Shown here: piece after piece, positions 25,037 through 33,295 of the stretch | Numbering within the stretch: the stretch's first letter is position 1 | How the letters are laid out: every line of letters starts with the position of its first letter | Source of the DNA: JAZRUY01 sp045598845 | GTDB taxonomy: Bacteria > Verrucomicrobiota > Lentisphaeria > Victivallales > Victivallaceae | Length of the DNA: 34,113 nt | Direction: 5' to 3' | Assembly: GCA_045598845.1 (NCBI GenBank) | Contig: JAZRUY010000130.1 | Coordinates: 1 to 34,113, forward strand | The notes under the pieces: model-generated | The model's database searches: none | Seen by the model: only the letters and a program-made list of their open reading frames with translations | Told to the model about the DNA's origin: nothing | Made by a program: the position numbers and the translations under genes

Positions 25037-25629
25037 CAGCAAAGCCCTGTGAAACCCATGAACGCCATGGCCAGAATTCCGGCTGAAATCAATGCGATCG
25101 GAGTCCCTTTCATCGCTTCCGGAATGTTGGAGAAAGTTAATCTTTCCCGCAGACCGGAAAACAGCACCAGCGCCAATGCGAAACCGACGGCGGAGCAGAA
25201 TCCGAATACAGTGGATTGCAGTACGCTTAGATTCTCTTTGGCGCAAATAGTCGCCGAGCCAAGCACGGCGCAGTTGGTTGTAATCAGCGGCAGATATATG
25301 CCGAGAGCGGAATAGAGCGCCGGACTGATCTTCTGTAAAACGATTTCTATCAATTGCACAAGCCCGGCAATGACCAGAATAAACACCAGCGTCTGCAGAA
25401 ATTTCAGATTGATGACTTCCCCCGATGCCAGACGGAATTCCAGCAAAGTGTGCGAGATTGCCGATGTCAGACAGGATGACAGCGTCATTACGCAAATAAC
25501 CGCCCCGGACATTCCGAGCGCGGTGTCTGTGCGTTTGGATACCCCCAGAAAAGGGCAGATGCCCAAGAAGCGCGACAATACGAAATTGTAAACGAATATT
25601 GCGCCGACTGTAAGTTCAAGATACCGCAT
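25036..25629 (-). CDS. rnfA: Rnf complex membrane subunit RnfA
   Basis: This 197-residue protein is close to the usual 193 residues. Signatures are NFVLSRFLGICPFLGVSKR near the start and LPLITTNCAVLGSA in the second half; each carries a cysteine expected to bind the intramembrane iron centre shared with RnfE. It is the first gene of rnfABCDGE-ispH, in the same order as rsxABCDGE of E. coli. The ATG at 25629 matches the family start; the weak GGAA upstream is the only ribosome-binding element. An in-frame TTG at 25710 is part of the promoter -35 box and not a start. Confidence 0.95.
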   Translation of the reverse strand: MRYLELTVGAIFVYNFVLSRFLGICPFLGVSKRTDTALGMSGAVICVMTLSSCLTSAISHTLLEFRLASGEVINLKFLQTLVFILVIAGLVQLIEIVLQKISPALYSALGIYLPLITTNCAVLGSATICAKENLSVLQSTVFGFCSAVGFALALVLFSGLRERLTFSNIPEAMKGTPIALISAGILAMAFMGFTGLC

Positions 25630-25681
25630 ATTTTTCCAACAGTTGAATACAGGTGACCGTCCGCGCGGCAGAAACCGGTAT

Positions 25682-25710
25682 AACATAGTATTTGCGTTTT
25701 TTATTGTCAA
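25682..25710 (-). promoter_or_regulatory. Promoter for rnfABCDGE-ispH
   Basis: On the minus strand, a perfect TTGACA (25705-25710) is followed by a 17-base spacer and TATGTT (25682-25687). The start would be near 25675, with a ~46-base leader to the rnfA ATG. An inverted repeat, TGCGGA (25743-25748) with TCCGCA (25774-25779), lies upstream in the divergent region. Confidence 0.75.
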
Positions 25711-25782
25711 GCGCGGCGGCTGTATCTGCGTCAGTGCCGTTTTGCGGACTGAAAAAAAATACGGAAGTTGTCATCCGCAGTA

Positions 25783-25810
25783 TTGTAAAATGGTAAAGGG
25801 CGGTTATGTT
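25783..25810 (+). promoter_or_regulatory. Weak promoter candidate for the ptsN-like gene
   Basis: TTGTAA (25783-25788) and TATGTT (25805-25810) are separated by 16 bases. Both are four-of-six matches. The predicted leader to the ATG at 25860 is ~45 bases. Confidence 0.3.
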
Positions 25811-25859
25811 ATCTGTATTGGCATTCAACTTTTTTAAGATGAAACAACGGAGAGTCGCA

Positions 25860-26318
25860 ATGCAGAACGATTTTGTCCAGTGTGTAACCCGCGAATCGGT
25901 GATGACGATTGAAGTCAAAAATAAACTTGAAGCGCTGGATCAACTGATTGACCGCGCCGCCGAGCTTACTGGGTTGAACCGCGATTTGATTTTTCGCCTT
26001 ACCTGGAAACGTGAGCAGATGATGACAACCGGAGTCGGATTCGGTTTGGCTATGCCTCATATCCGTATCAATGATATTGCTCATCCGGTAGTGATTGTCG
26101 GTGTCTGCAAAACTCCGATCGAAGAATATGACCGTATGGACGATCAGCCGATCCGGGTTATCGTGTTTACTATCGCGCCTGACGAGGATCAGAATGCTTA
26201 TCTGACCCTGCTCAGCAGTATTTCCCGCAAGTTGCGTAATACCGCTTTGGTGGATGAGATCGCCGGGCTGGCCGATACCCCGGAGAAAATTCTGGATGTG
26301 CTGACTCGTAAAGACTGA
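25860..26318 (+). CDS. PTS EIIA domain protein, PtsN-like
   Basis: This 152-residue protein is a single EIIA domain of the fructose/nitrogen (PtsN) type. The phosphorylation site is in TGVGFGLAMPHIRI, with His67 as the acceptor; the family pattern is GxGxAxPH. The C-terminal half (VIVFTIAPDEDQNAYLTLLSSISRKL) matches the family strand-helix pattern. No PTS permease is nearby, so a regulatory role like that of EIIA-Ntr is more likely than sugar uptake. The ATG at 25860 was chosen because GGAGA lies about six bases upstream; the frame is open further upstream, with an ATG at 25839 that has no ribosome-binding site. It is divergent from rnfA and leads the run towards pyrE and secA. Confidence 0.88.
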   Translation: MQNDFVQCVTRESVMTIEVKNKLEALDQLIDRAAELTGLNRDLIFRLTWKREQMMTTGVGFGLAMPHIRINDIAHPVVIVGVCKTPIEEYDRMDDQPIRVIVFTIAPDEDQNAYLTLLSSISRKLRNTALVDEIAGLADTPEKILDVLTRKD

Positions 26319-26336
26319 TTTCCCGGCGTATCGATC

Positions 26337-26726
26337 ATGGTTAAAGATGCAGAATTCGGCGCCGGCGCGCAATTGGATTTCCGTTGTTTTGAAGAAAATT
26401 GCGCCGGTGTTATCAGTTTTTCGCTTTCCGGAGCGTCCGGCAGTTCCTTTCAGGCGGTTTGCCCGCAATGCCACCGCGCCTATCTTTTCGATGCCGCGTT
26501 GCGTGAAAAATTCAGGAAAATGCTGAATTTGATTCTTGCGGTCCGCGAGGCGGAGGATATTCTCGGGGACAGTTGCGTATCGGTAAGCGTAGCCGGCGGG
26601 GAAGTGAGGATTCCTTATTCCTTGCTGCTTACCAGACTGAATACGATGATTACGCTGGAACACGGCGGGCGTAAAACAGATTTTCATCTCCGGGTGGAAC
26701 CGTCTTCGGCGGAAACTTTCCGCTGA
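26337..26726 (+). CDS. Small protein of unknown function with four N-terminal cysteines
   Basis: This is a 129-residue protein with C17, C22, C42 and C45 (CFEENC ... CPQC), an arrangement that could bind zinc or an iron-sulphur cluster as a ribbon between strands. A helix-rich segment (REKFRKMLNLILAVREAEDILG) follows, then strands (CVSVSVAGGEVRIPYSLLLTRLNTMITLEH). No family is recognised. The ATG at 26337 has no good ribosome-binding site, but it lies 18 bases after the EIIA gene on the same strand, so coupling is plausible. A dyad (GCGGAAA C TTTCCGC, 26709-26723) sits at the end of the gene without a T-run. Confidence 0.65.
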   Translation: MVKDAEFGAGAQLDFRCFEENCAGVISFSLSGASGSSFQAVCPQCHRAYLFDAALREKFRKMLNLILAVREAEDILGDSCVSVSVAGGEVRIPYSLLLTRLNTMITLEHGGRKTDFHLRVEPSSAETFR

Positions 26727-26831
26727 ATATTATAGAGAATTCCGGACGATAAACAACTGTCGGATTCCGGAGATTCGGAAGTGTTGCCGCGAGGGTTTTC
26801 ATACCATAAGTGAAGGTCAGGGAGAACATTT

Positions 26832-27398
26832 ATGAACGAACAGGAGATTATTTCCATATTGGAGCAGTCCGGCGCACTGTTGAACGGTCATTTCCAATTG
26901 CGCAGCGGGTTGCACAGTTCCCGTTTTTTTCAGGCGGCGTTGCTGTTGCAATATCCGGATAAGGCTGAACTGGTCTGCCGTTTCCTGGCGGAAAATTTTA
27001 AAAATTCAGGCGTGGAAACAGTTATCAGTCCGGCGGTAGGCGGGTTGATCGTCGGGCAGGAAGTCGCCAGAGCACTCGGTGTCCGCGCCATATTTGCGGA
27101 TAAGGAAGACGGGCATTTGATTCTTAAACGCGGGTTTTCTTTGCGCAAAGGCGAAAAAGTGCTGGTGGCTGAAGATGTGGTCACCAAAGGCGGCCGGGTT
27201 CAGGAAACGATCGATTTGGTCCGCAGTTTCGGAGCCGAAGTGGTCGGAGCGGCGGTGATTGTCGACCGTTCCGGCGGTACGGCGTCATTCGATGTCCCGT
27301 TCAAGAGTGCCTTGAAACTTACTTTACCGTTGTTCGAGCCGGCTTGCTGTCCGCTTTGCCGTGAAAAAGTGTCTTTGGATCGTCCGGGGTCAAAATAA
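26832..27398 (+). CDS. pyrE: Orotate phosphoribosyltransferase
   Basis: This 188-residue enzyme joins orotate to PRPP to make OMP in pyrimidine synthesis. The PRPP-binding signature VLVAEDVVTKGGR covers residues 110-122; SGLHSSRFFQ (25-34) and SPAVGGLIVGQE (66-77) are substrate-loop regions. The C-terminal CCPLCREKVSLDRPGSK is typical of one subgroup of PyrE proteins that end with a CPLC segment; its role is unknown to me. AGGGAGA lies six bases upstream of the ATG. The stop TAA overlaps the secA ATG by one base. Confidence 0.95.
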   Translation: MNEQEIISILEQSGALLNGHFQLRSGLHSSRFFQAALLLQYPDKAELVCRFLAENFKNSGVETVISPAVGGLIVGQEVARALGVRAIFADKEDGHLILKRGFSLRKGEKVLVAEDVVTKGGRVQETIDLVRSFGAEVVGAAVIVDRSGGTASFDVPFKSALKLTLPLFEPACCPLCREKVSLDRPGSK

Positions 27399-30397
27399 TG
27401 TTCAATCTGCTTACCGCTATCTTCGGGACTAAGTCCGAGCGCGACCTTAAAAAAATGATGCCGCTGGTGCGGCGTGTGAATGAGATTGAAGAGCAGTACC
27501 GGTTGCTGACAGATGACGGTTTGAAGGCCAAAACAGCGGAATTCAAATCCCGTTTGGCCGCCGGAGAGACTACTGACGATATAATGTGCGAAGCATTCGC
27601 GGCGGTGAAAAACGCCTGCCGGCGTCTGACCGGAACTGAAATTGAAGTGTGCGGCCAGCGGATGGTATGGGATATGGTTCCGTTCGATGTGCAGATCATG
27701 GGCGCCATCGCGCTGCACAAGGGCAACATCGCTGAAATGGCGACCGGCGAGGGGAAAACATTGGTCGCCACTATGCCGCTTTACTTGAATGCGCTTACCG
27801 GAAAAAACTGTCAGCTGATTACCGTAAATGATTATCTGGCCCGCCGGGACTCCCAGTGGATGGGCAATGTTTACGGTTTTCTCGGGCTGAGTTGCGGCTG
27901 TCTTCAAAATCAGCAGCCGCCGGATGTCCGCCGGCAAATGTACGGTTGCGATATTACATACGGCACCAACAGTGAATTCGGTTTTGATTACCTGCGTGAC
28001 ATGGGAATGGCGACTGATGCATCCTCGTTGGTGCAGCGGGATCATTTTTACGCTATCATAGATGAAATCGACAGTATCCTCATTGATGAAGCCAGAACTC
28101 CGTTGATTATTTCCGGCGCTGTTCCCGGTGCCGCGCATCAGTTTGACGCTATTCAAAGCAAGGTGGCGGATCTTTACAGCCGTCAGAATATGCTTTGTTC
28201 CAGATTGGGCAAAGAAGCGCGCGAAACGCTGGCCGGTTCAGATGTTTCGGCGGAGGCCCGCGAGGCGGCATTGACCAAGTTGCTGCAGATAAAATTCGGT
28301 ATGCCCACCCACCGCCAGCTGTTGCATGCCATGGAGGACGGAGAGATCGTCCGTGAGCTTGAGCGTTTGGAATTAAAAGTTCAAAGCGATAACAACCGCG
28401 GCATGCTGCAGGAAGTTCAAAGCGCGTTGTTCTTTGTAATTGATGAAAAAACCGGGGAAGCCGATTTGACCGAACAGGGACGTAATGCTATTTCTCCTGG
28501 GGATCCTTCCGCTTTTATTCTGCCGGATTTACTCGAGGGTTTGGCGGAAATCGACCGCGATGCCGCGCTTGATGATGCCGGGAAAGCGGCTGCCAGGGAA
28601 AAATTCCAAAATGATTTTGCCGCTCAGAGCGAGCGTCTTCATGATTTGTCGCAGTTGCTGAAAGCATATTGTTTATTCGAAAAAGATGTCAATTATGTGG
28701 TTCAGGACGGCAAGGTTCTGATTGTTGACGAGCATACCGGCCGCATTATGCCCGGCCGCCGTTTTTCCGATGGTCTGCATCAGGCTCTGGAAGCCAAAGA
28801 GCACGTCAAAATAGAGCAGGAAACTCAGACGATGGCGACGATAACCATCCAGAATTTTTTCCGTATGTACGACAAACTGGCGGGCATGACCGGTACCGCT
28901 GAAACGGAAGCCAATGAATTCCATCAGATTTATAAGTTGGACGTCATAGTTATTCCGACCAATAAGCCCTGTATGCGCAAAGATGACAATGACTCTATTT
29001 TCAAGACCAAACGCGAAAAATTCAACGCCGTACTGGATGAAGTGGCGTCCAGGCATGCGAAGGGCCAGCCGGTTTTGCTGGGAACGATTTCTGTCGAGGA
29101 TTCCGAAATTCTTTCCCGTATGCTGAAAATACGCAATATCCCCCATAATGTCCTCAATGCCAAGAATCATCAGCATGAAGCGGAAATTATTGCGCGCGCA
29201 GGCCGGGCCGGCGCGGTTACGGTTGCCACTAATATGGCCGGGCGCGGCACTGATATTAAACTCGGTCCGGGGGTGGCCGAACTGGGCGGATTGCATGTTA
29301 TCGGCAGTTCGCGCCATGATTCCCGGCGTATTGACCGCCAGTTGCGGGGACGTTGTTCGCGTCAGGGTGATCCGGGATCCAGCAAATTCTATGTGTCGCT
29401 GGAAGACAATCTGATGCGTCTTTTCGGCAGCGACCGTATTGTTAAAATTTTCGACCGGTTCGGAATGCGGGAAGGCGATGAATTGCAGCATCCGTGGTTG
29501 AACAAGGCGGTGGAGACCGCCCAGCGCCGGGTGGAACAGCATCATTTTGCGATCCGCAAGCGCACGCTGGATTTCGATGATGTGATGAATAAGCAGCGCG
29601 AGATCGTGTACGCGGTGCGCCGGGATGCTTTATTGTCGGAAAAACCGCACGATGTACTGTTCGGTATCATCGAACAGATGATTGAGGATATTGTAGTTCA
29701 AGTGTCTGAACGGATCGAGAAAGGAAGCGCCGATACCGGATTCCGCCGCGGCGCTCTGGCGGCCGAATTGAATATGCTGTTCCCGCTGGATTTTCAAGAG
29801 GATGATTTCTCCGCCGGAATTGTGAACGGTCAACTGGTTTCCGCTGATGAACTTACTTTGCAGATTATCGATAAGGTGGAAACGAAATTCGTTGACAACA
29901 ACCGTAGTCTTCCTCCGGAGCAAACAGAATATCTGGAACGTCATTTGATTCTTGAAGCGATAGACCGCTTGTGGCAGGAGCATCTTTATGCCATGGATAA
30001 TCTTCGTTCCAGCATGTCTTTGCGGGTCTATGCGCAGAAAGATCCTCTGGTTGAATATAAACACGAGGCATATAAGATTTTCAAGGATATGATGGACCGG
30101 GTTTATCACGATATAGCCCGCAATCTTTTCCGGGTAACGGTCAGGCATCTGGTGACGCTGGAGGAATTGCTTGCCAACCTTCCGCAGGAAATGGTGCACC
30201 AGACTTTAGAGCAGTTCGGTATTCCGGAAAAAGCCGCCCGCGAGATCGAGTCGCGCCGGCATGCCGAATCCGCGGCGCCTGCGGATTCCGGCGCCCGTCA
30301 GGCGGTTACTTTCCATCGTGAAATGCCCAAGGTCGGCCGCAACGATCCGTGTCCTTGCGGAAGCGGGAAAAAGTATAAGCAGTGTTGCGGTAGATAA
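27398..30397 (+). CDS. secA: Preprotein translocase ATPase SecA
   Basis: This 999-residue motor drives proteins through SecYEG. Walker A is ATGEGKT (115-121), Walker B is IIDEIDSILIDEARTPL, and the second nucleotide-binding domain has the VATNMAGRGTDIKL and RQLRGRCSRQGDPGSSKFY motifs. A zinc-binding SEC-C tail ends the protein (C985, C987, C996, C997). It is about 100 residues longer than E. coli SecA. Roughly 90 of these lie between DEARTPL and the ELF/CLFEKDVNYVV block, within the preprotein-crosslinking domain. The ATG overlaps the pyrE stop (TAATG), and an intrinsic terminator follows at 30418. Confidence 0.97.
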   Translation: MFNLLTAIFGTKSERDLKKMMPLVRRVNEIEEQYRLLTDDGLKAKTAEFKSRLAAGETTDDIMCEAFAAVKNACRRLTGTEIEVCGQRMVWDMVPFDVQIMGAIALHKGNIAEMATGEGKTLVATMPLYLNALTGKNCQLITVNDYLARRDSQWMGNVYGFLGLSCGCLQNQQPPDVRRQMYGCDITYGTNSEFGFDYLRDMGMATDASSLVQRDHFYAIIDEIDSILIDEARTPLIISGAVPGAAHQFDAIQSKVADLYSRQNMLCSRLGKEARETLAGSDVSAEAREAALTKLLQIKFGMPTHRQLLHAMEDGEIVRELERLELKVQSDNNRGMLQEVQSALFFVIDEKTGEADLTEQGRNAISPGDPSAFILPDLLEGLAEIDRDAALDDAGKAAAREKFQNDFAAQSERLHDLSQLLKAYCLFEKDVNYVVQDGKVLIVDEHTGRIMPGRRFSDGLHQALEAKEHVKIEQETQTMATITIQNFFRMYDKLAGMTGTAETEANEFHQIYKLDVIVIPTNKPCMRKDDNDSIFKTKREKFNAVLDEVASRHAKGQPVLLGTISVEDSEILSRMLKIRNIPHNVLNAKNHQHEAEIIARAGRAGAVTVATNMAGRGTDIKLGPGVAELGGLHVIGSSRHDSRRIDRQLRGRCSRQGDPGSSKFYVSLEDNLMRLFGSDRIVKIFDRFGMREGDELQHPWLNKAVETAQRRVEQHHFAIRKRTLDFDDVMNKQREIVYAVRRDALLSEKPHDVLFGIIEQMIEDIVVQVSERIEKGSADTGFRRGALAAELNMLFPLDFQEDDFSAGIVNGQLVSADELTLQIIDKVETKFVDNNRSLPPEQTEYLERHLILEAIDRLWQEHLYAMDNLRSSMSLRVYAQKDPLVEYKHEAYKIFKDMMDRVYHDIARNLFRVTVRHLVTLEELLANLPQEMVHQTLEQFGIPEKAAREIESRRHAESAAPADSGARQAVTFHREMPKVGRNDPCPCGSGKKYKQCCGR

Positions 30398-30417
30398 TCG
30401 GTTGTTTTCGTCTGCGT

Positions 30418-30457
30418 ATGTTTCCGGTAGCAACCGGAAACATCAGTTTTTATTTTT
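30418..30457 (+). terminator. Intrinsic terminator after secA
   Basis: A perfect 11-base stem (ATGTTTCCGGT, 30418-30428, with ACCGGAAACAT, 30433-30443) closes a four-base AGCA loop. It is followed by CAG and a T-rich tail (30447-30457). It lies 21 bases after the secA stop. Confidence 0.92.
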
Positions 30458-30468
30458 GTCCGCCTGTG

Positions 30469-30496
30469 TTGATTTTACCGGCAGGGGGATTATATT
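30469..30496 (+). promoter_or_regulatory. Promoter for argD-argF-mntP
   Basis: TTGATT (30469-30474) and TATATT (30491-30496) are separated by 16 bases. The start would be near 30503, giving a ~70-base leader. No ARG-box-like palindrome was recognised in it. Confidence 0.55.
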
Positions 30497-30572
30497 ATTG
30501 CTTTTCCCGATACTGCGCTGAAACGGCTGATAGTTGTTTTATCCGGTTTTATTCAGAATACGGAGGGCGGAA

Positions 30573-31769
30573 ATGAGTGATATTTACCAACAGACGGCGG
30601 AGCGTTACCGGCGGTATGTGATGCCCACCTATGCTCCTGAATCGCTTTTTGTCCGGGGCTGCGGTGCCCGGCTGTGGGACGATGAGGGGAATGAGTATCT
30701 GGATTTTTCCAGCGGTATCGCCGTATGCAATCTGGGGCATTGCCATCCCGGGGTGACAGAAGCGGTACGCCGGCAGGCCGGCGAACTGGTTCATGTGTCC
30801 AATCTGTACATGAATCCGGTGATGCCGAAATTGGCGGAAAAACTGATAGCCGGGTGTTTCAGCGGTTCGGTTTTTTTCTGCAATTCCGGGGCGGAAGCCA
30901 ATGAGGGGATGTTTAAACTTGCCCGCCGCTACGGCAACGCCCGCGGAGGACGCAATGAAATAATTTCCATGGAAAACTCATTTCACGGGCGTACTCTGGC
31001 GACTTTGGCGGCTACCGGAAGGGCAAAGTACCGTCAGGGATTCGAACCGGATACCCCGGGATTCAGGCAAGTTCCGTTTAACGACATATCGGCTTTACGC
31101 GCCGCGGTAAACTGCCGCACCTGCGCGATAGTACTGGAACCTGTTCAGGGTGAGGGCGGCATTTTGCCCGCCGACCGGGAATATTTAAGGCAGGTACGCG
31201 CGCTGTGCGATGAAAAGGATATTTTGCTGTTGTTCGACGAGGTGCAGTGCGGTATGGGCAGAATCGGCACCCGGTTCGCCTGGCAGTCTTTCGGGGTCCG
31301 TCCGGATGCGCTTTCCATGGCCAAGGCGATTGCCAACGGTCTGCCGATGGGGGCGGTAATCGCCGGGGATAAATGCAGTGCCGTCCTTACGGCCGGAACA
31401 CATGCCAGCACGTTCGGAGGCACGGCGCTTGTCAGTGCCGCCGCCTTGGCGGTGCAGGAGGCGTTTGATCGTGAGAATATTCTTTCCAACTGCATTGAGC
31501 AGGGGGAGTATTTGCGGCGGAAGCTTGCTGAAATAACCGCCGGCTATCCGTTTGTCACCGGAATACGGGGCATGGGTATGATGATCGGGGTGGTGCTGGA
31601 CCGTCCTGCCGGTTCTCTGCGTTCAGCCTGCATGAAACAGCGTCTGGTTACTTTGACCGCGGGGGAAACCGTGCTGCGTCTGCTGCCTCCGCTGAATTTG
31701 ACCCGTGCTGAAGCGGATAGCGGGTTGGAACGTATTGCCGCCGCCTTGAAAAGTGCTGAATATAAATAG
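30573..31769 (+). CDS. argD: Acetylornithine aminotransferase
   Basis: This is a 398-residue class III PLP aminotransferase. The N-terminal DFSSGIAVCNLGHCHP, the phosphate-binding CNSGAEANE (103-111), FDEVQCGMGR with D222, and the PLP lysine K251 in SMAKAIANG are all typical of ArgD. It converts N-acetylglutamate semialdehyde to N-acetylornithine in arginine synthesis. The next gene is argF, which supports ArgD over GABA or other class III aminotransferases. The ATG at 30573 has GGAGG upstream; the frame is open further but without support. Confidence 0.93.
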   Translation: MSDIYQQTAERYRRYVMPTYAPESLFVRGCGARLWDDEGNEYLDFSSGIAVCNLGHCHPGVTEAVRRQAGELVHVSNLYMNPVMPKLAEKLIAGCFSGSVFFCNSGAEANEGMFKLARRYGNARGGRNEIISMENSFHGRTLATLAATGRAKYRQGFEPDTPGFRQVPFNDISALRAAVNCRTCAIVLEPVQGEGGILPADREYLRQVRALCDEKDILLLFDEVQCGMGRIGTRFAWQSFGVRPDALSMAKAIANGLPMGAVIAGDKCSAVLTAGTHASTFGGTALVSAAALAVQEAFDRENILSNCIEQGEYLRRKLAEITAGYPFVTGIRGMGMMIGVVLDRPAGSLRSACMKQRLVTLTAGETVLRLLPPLNLTRAEADSGLERIAAALKSAEYK

Positions 31770-31806
31770 CGCAGTATTATTCGGAATTAATTTTACGGGA
31801 GAAATC

Positions 31807-32706
31807 ATGAAGAAAGATTTATTGACGCTTAACGATATGGACCGCGATGATTTGACGGCGGTACTGGATTTAGCCGCCCGTTTCAAATGCGAGCGCGGAA
31901 GAAACCGGGATTTTCTACCTCTGGCCGGAAAGAGTATCGGGCTGATATTCGCTAAATCATCTACCCGCACCAGAGTGTCTTTTGAGGTCGGAGTCAATGA
32001 ACTGGGCGGTTATCCGTTGTATTTGGATCAAAGCCGGATGCAGCTCGGACGCGGTGAAACCGTTTCTGATACGGCGCATGTACTGAGCCGTTTTCTGCAT
32101 GGCATTGTAATCCGCACTTTTGCTCATTCAGATGTGGAAGAATTGGCGCGCGAAGCGGATATTCCGGTTATCAATGCGCTTACAGACAGTTATCATCCCT
32201 GCCAGATACTGGCCGATATTATGACCATTAAAGAGCATTCCGGTTATTGCGATGAACGGATAAAACTGGCATTTTACGGCGACGGGCGCAGCAATATCGC
32301 CAATTCGCTGATGCTGGCCGGAAAACTCTGCGGTATGCGGGTGGTGATATCCGCTCCCGAGGAAGAACGTCCGGATGCCGCTTTCTTAGGAAATAATGTG
32401 ACTTATGAACCTGATCCGCTTAAAGCCGCCGAAGGTGTGGATTATTTTTACAGTGATGTCTGGGTGAGCATGGGATTTGAGGAGGACCGCGAGCGCCGGA
32501 TGCGCATTTTCCGGCCTTATCAAGTCAACGAAAGGTTGTTTGACAATGCAGCGCCGGGGGCGAAATTCATGCATTGTCTGCCTGCTCACCGCGGAGAAGA
32601 AGTTTCCGCCGGTATTATGGATGATCATGCGCGGTCAATCGTTTTTGACGAAGCGGAAAACCGTCTGCATGTTCAAAAAGCGGTTATGGCTATGCTGATG
32701 AAATAA
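31807..32706 (+). CDS. argF: Ornithine carbamoyltransferase
   Basis: This is a 299-residue enzyme. The carbamoyl-phosphate motif SSTRTR is at residues 51-56, DSYHPCQILAD in the middle, the ornithine-loop DVWVSMG in the second half, and HCLPAHRGEEV near the end. The SMG loop indicates ornithine rather than N-acetyl- or N-succinylornithine as substrate. The product is citrulline. GGGAGA lies just upstream of the ATG at 31807. It follows argD by 37 bases. The other arginine genes are not in the window. Confidence 0.95.
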   Translation: MKKDLLTLNDMDRDDLTAVLDLAARFKCERGRNRDFLPLAGKSIGLIFAKSSTRTRVSFEVGVNELGGYPLYLDQSRMQLGRGETVSDTAHVLSRFLHGIVIRTFAHSDVEELAREADIPVINALTDSYHPCQILADIMTIKEHSGYCDERIKLAFYGDGRSNIANSLMLAGKLCGMRVVISAPEEERPDAAFLGNNVTYEPDPLKAAEGVDYFYSDVWVSMGFEEDRERRMRIFRPYQVNERLFDNAAPGAKFMHCLPAHRGEEVSAGIMDDHARSIVFDEAENRLHVQKAVMAMLMK

Positions 32707-32713
32707 CTGCGCC

Positions 32714-33295
32714 GTGCGGATTTCCGAAATCATTTTGCTTTCCCTGAGTGTCTCTATTGATGCTTTCGCAGTATCGGTTAGCGGGGCTTTGTCTTCCTGT
32801 TCTTCCCGTTGTTTGCGCAATGCCGGGTATGCGGCGTTATTCTTCGGAGGGTTTCAGTTGCTTATGCCGCTTGCCGGGTATTGGTCGGCATCATTTTTTA
32901 CCGGTCCTGCGGTTGCTGTATTTGATCATTGGATAGCATTCGGTCTGCTGATGCTGACCGGCGGAAAAATGATTGTTGAAGGTGTTGCCGATGACGGTTG
33001 CGGAACAACTCCGGATAAAATTTTACCGCCGGGTGATTTTTTCCGTCCGCCCCGGCTGCTGGCGCCGGCGGTGGCTACCAGCATAGACGCCTTTGCAGTG
33101 GGAGCGTCTCTTGCTTTCACCCGCACTCCGGTAATGTTTCCGGCTTTGTCCATGGGAATAGTGACAGGAGCGGTTTCTTTCGCCGGGGTACTTCTGGGGC
33201 ACCGTATCAGCGTAATATCCGGCCGCAACGGCTGGATGACGGCGGCGGGAGGAGCGGTAATTGCCGGCATCGGATGCCGGATTTTGTTTCAATAG
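32714..33295 (+). CDS. mntP: Putative manganese efflux pump MntP
   Basis: This is a 193-residue membrane protein with about six segments, in two related halves. Each half carries the family motif: SIDAFAVSVSGA (residues 14-25) and SIDAFAVGASLA in the second half; their aspartates are needed for Mn2+ export in the family. The start is GTG at 32714, seven bases after argF, which gives the expected N-terminus directly before the first motif; no good ribosome-binding site is visible, so coupling to argF is likely. Its 3' end overlaps that of the convergent nnrD by seven bases. Confidence 0.9.
   Translation: MRISEIILLSLSVSIDAFAVSVSGALSSCSSRCLRNAGYAALFFGGFQLLMPLAGYWSASFFTGPAVAVFDHWIAFGLLMLTGGKMIVEGVADDGCGTTPDKILPPGDFFRPPRLLAPAVATSIDAFAVGASLAFTRTPVMFPALSMGIVTGAVSFAGVLLGHRISVISGRNGWMTAAGGAVIAGIGCRILFQ

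Noticed and set aside
25037..25495. N-terminal extension of the rnfB frame inside rnfA
   Set aside because: RnfB proteins begin with a single membrane anchor, which starts at the ATG at 25036. The upstream part is rnfA read in the wrong frame.
25809..26687. Open frame of 292 codons on the minus strand across the EIIA gene and the four-cysteine gene
   Set aside because: It is antisense to the EIIA domain with its conserved PH site, and its translation has no family features. It is an artefact of codon bias.
26709..26723. Dyad at the end of the four-cysteine gene as a terminator
   Set aside because: The stem is short with almost no loop and no T-run follows, so termination before pyrE is not supported.
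28673..29545. Open frame of 290 codons opposite secA
   Set aside because: It lies entirely within the conserved helicase region of secA on the other strand, with no initiation signals.
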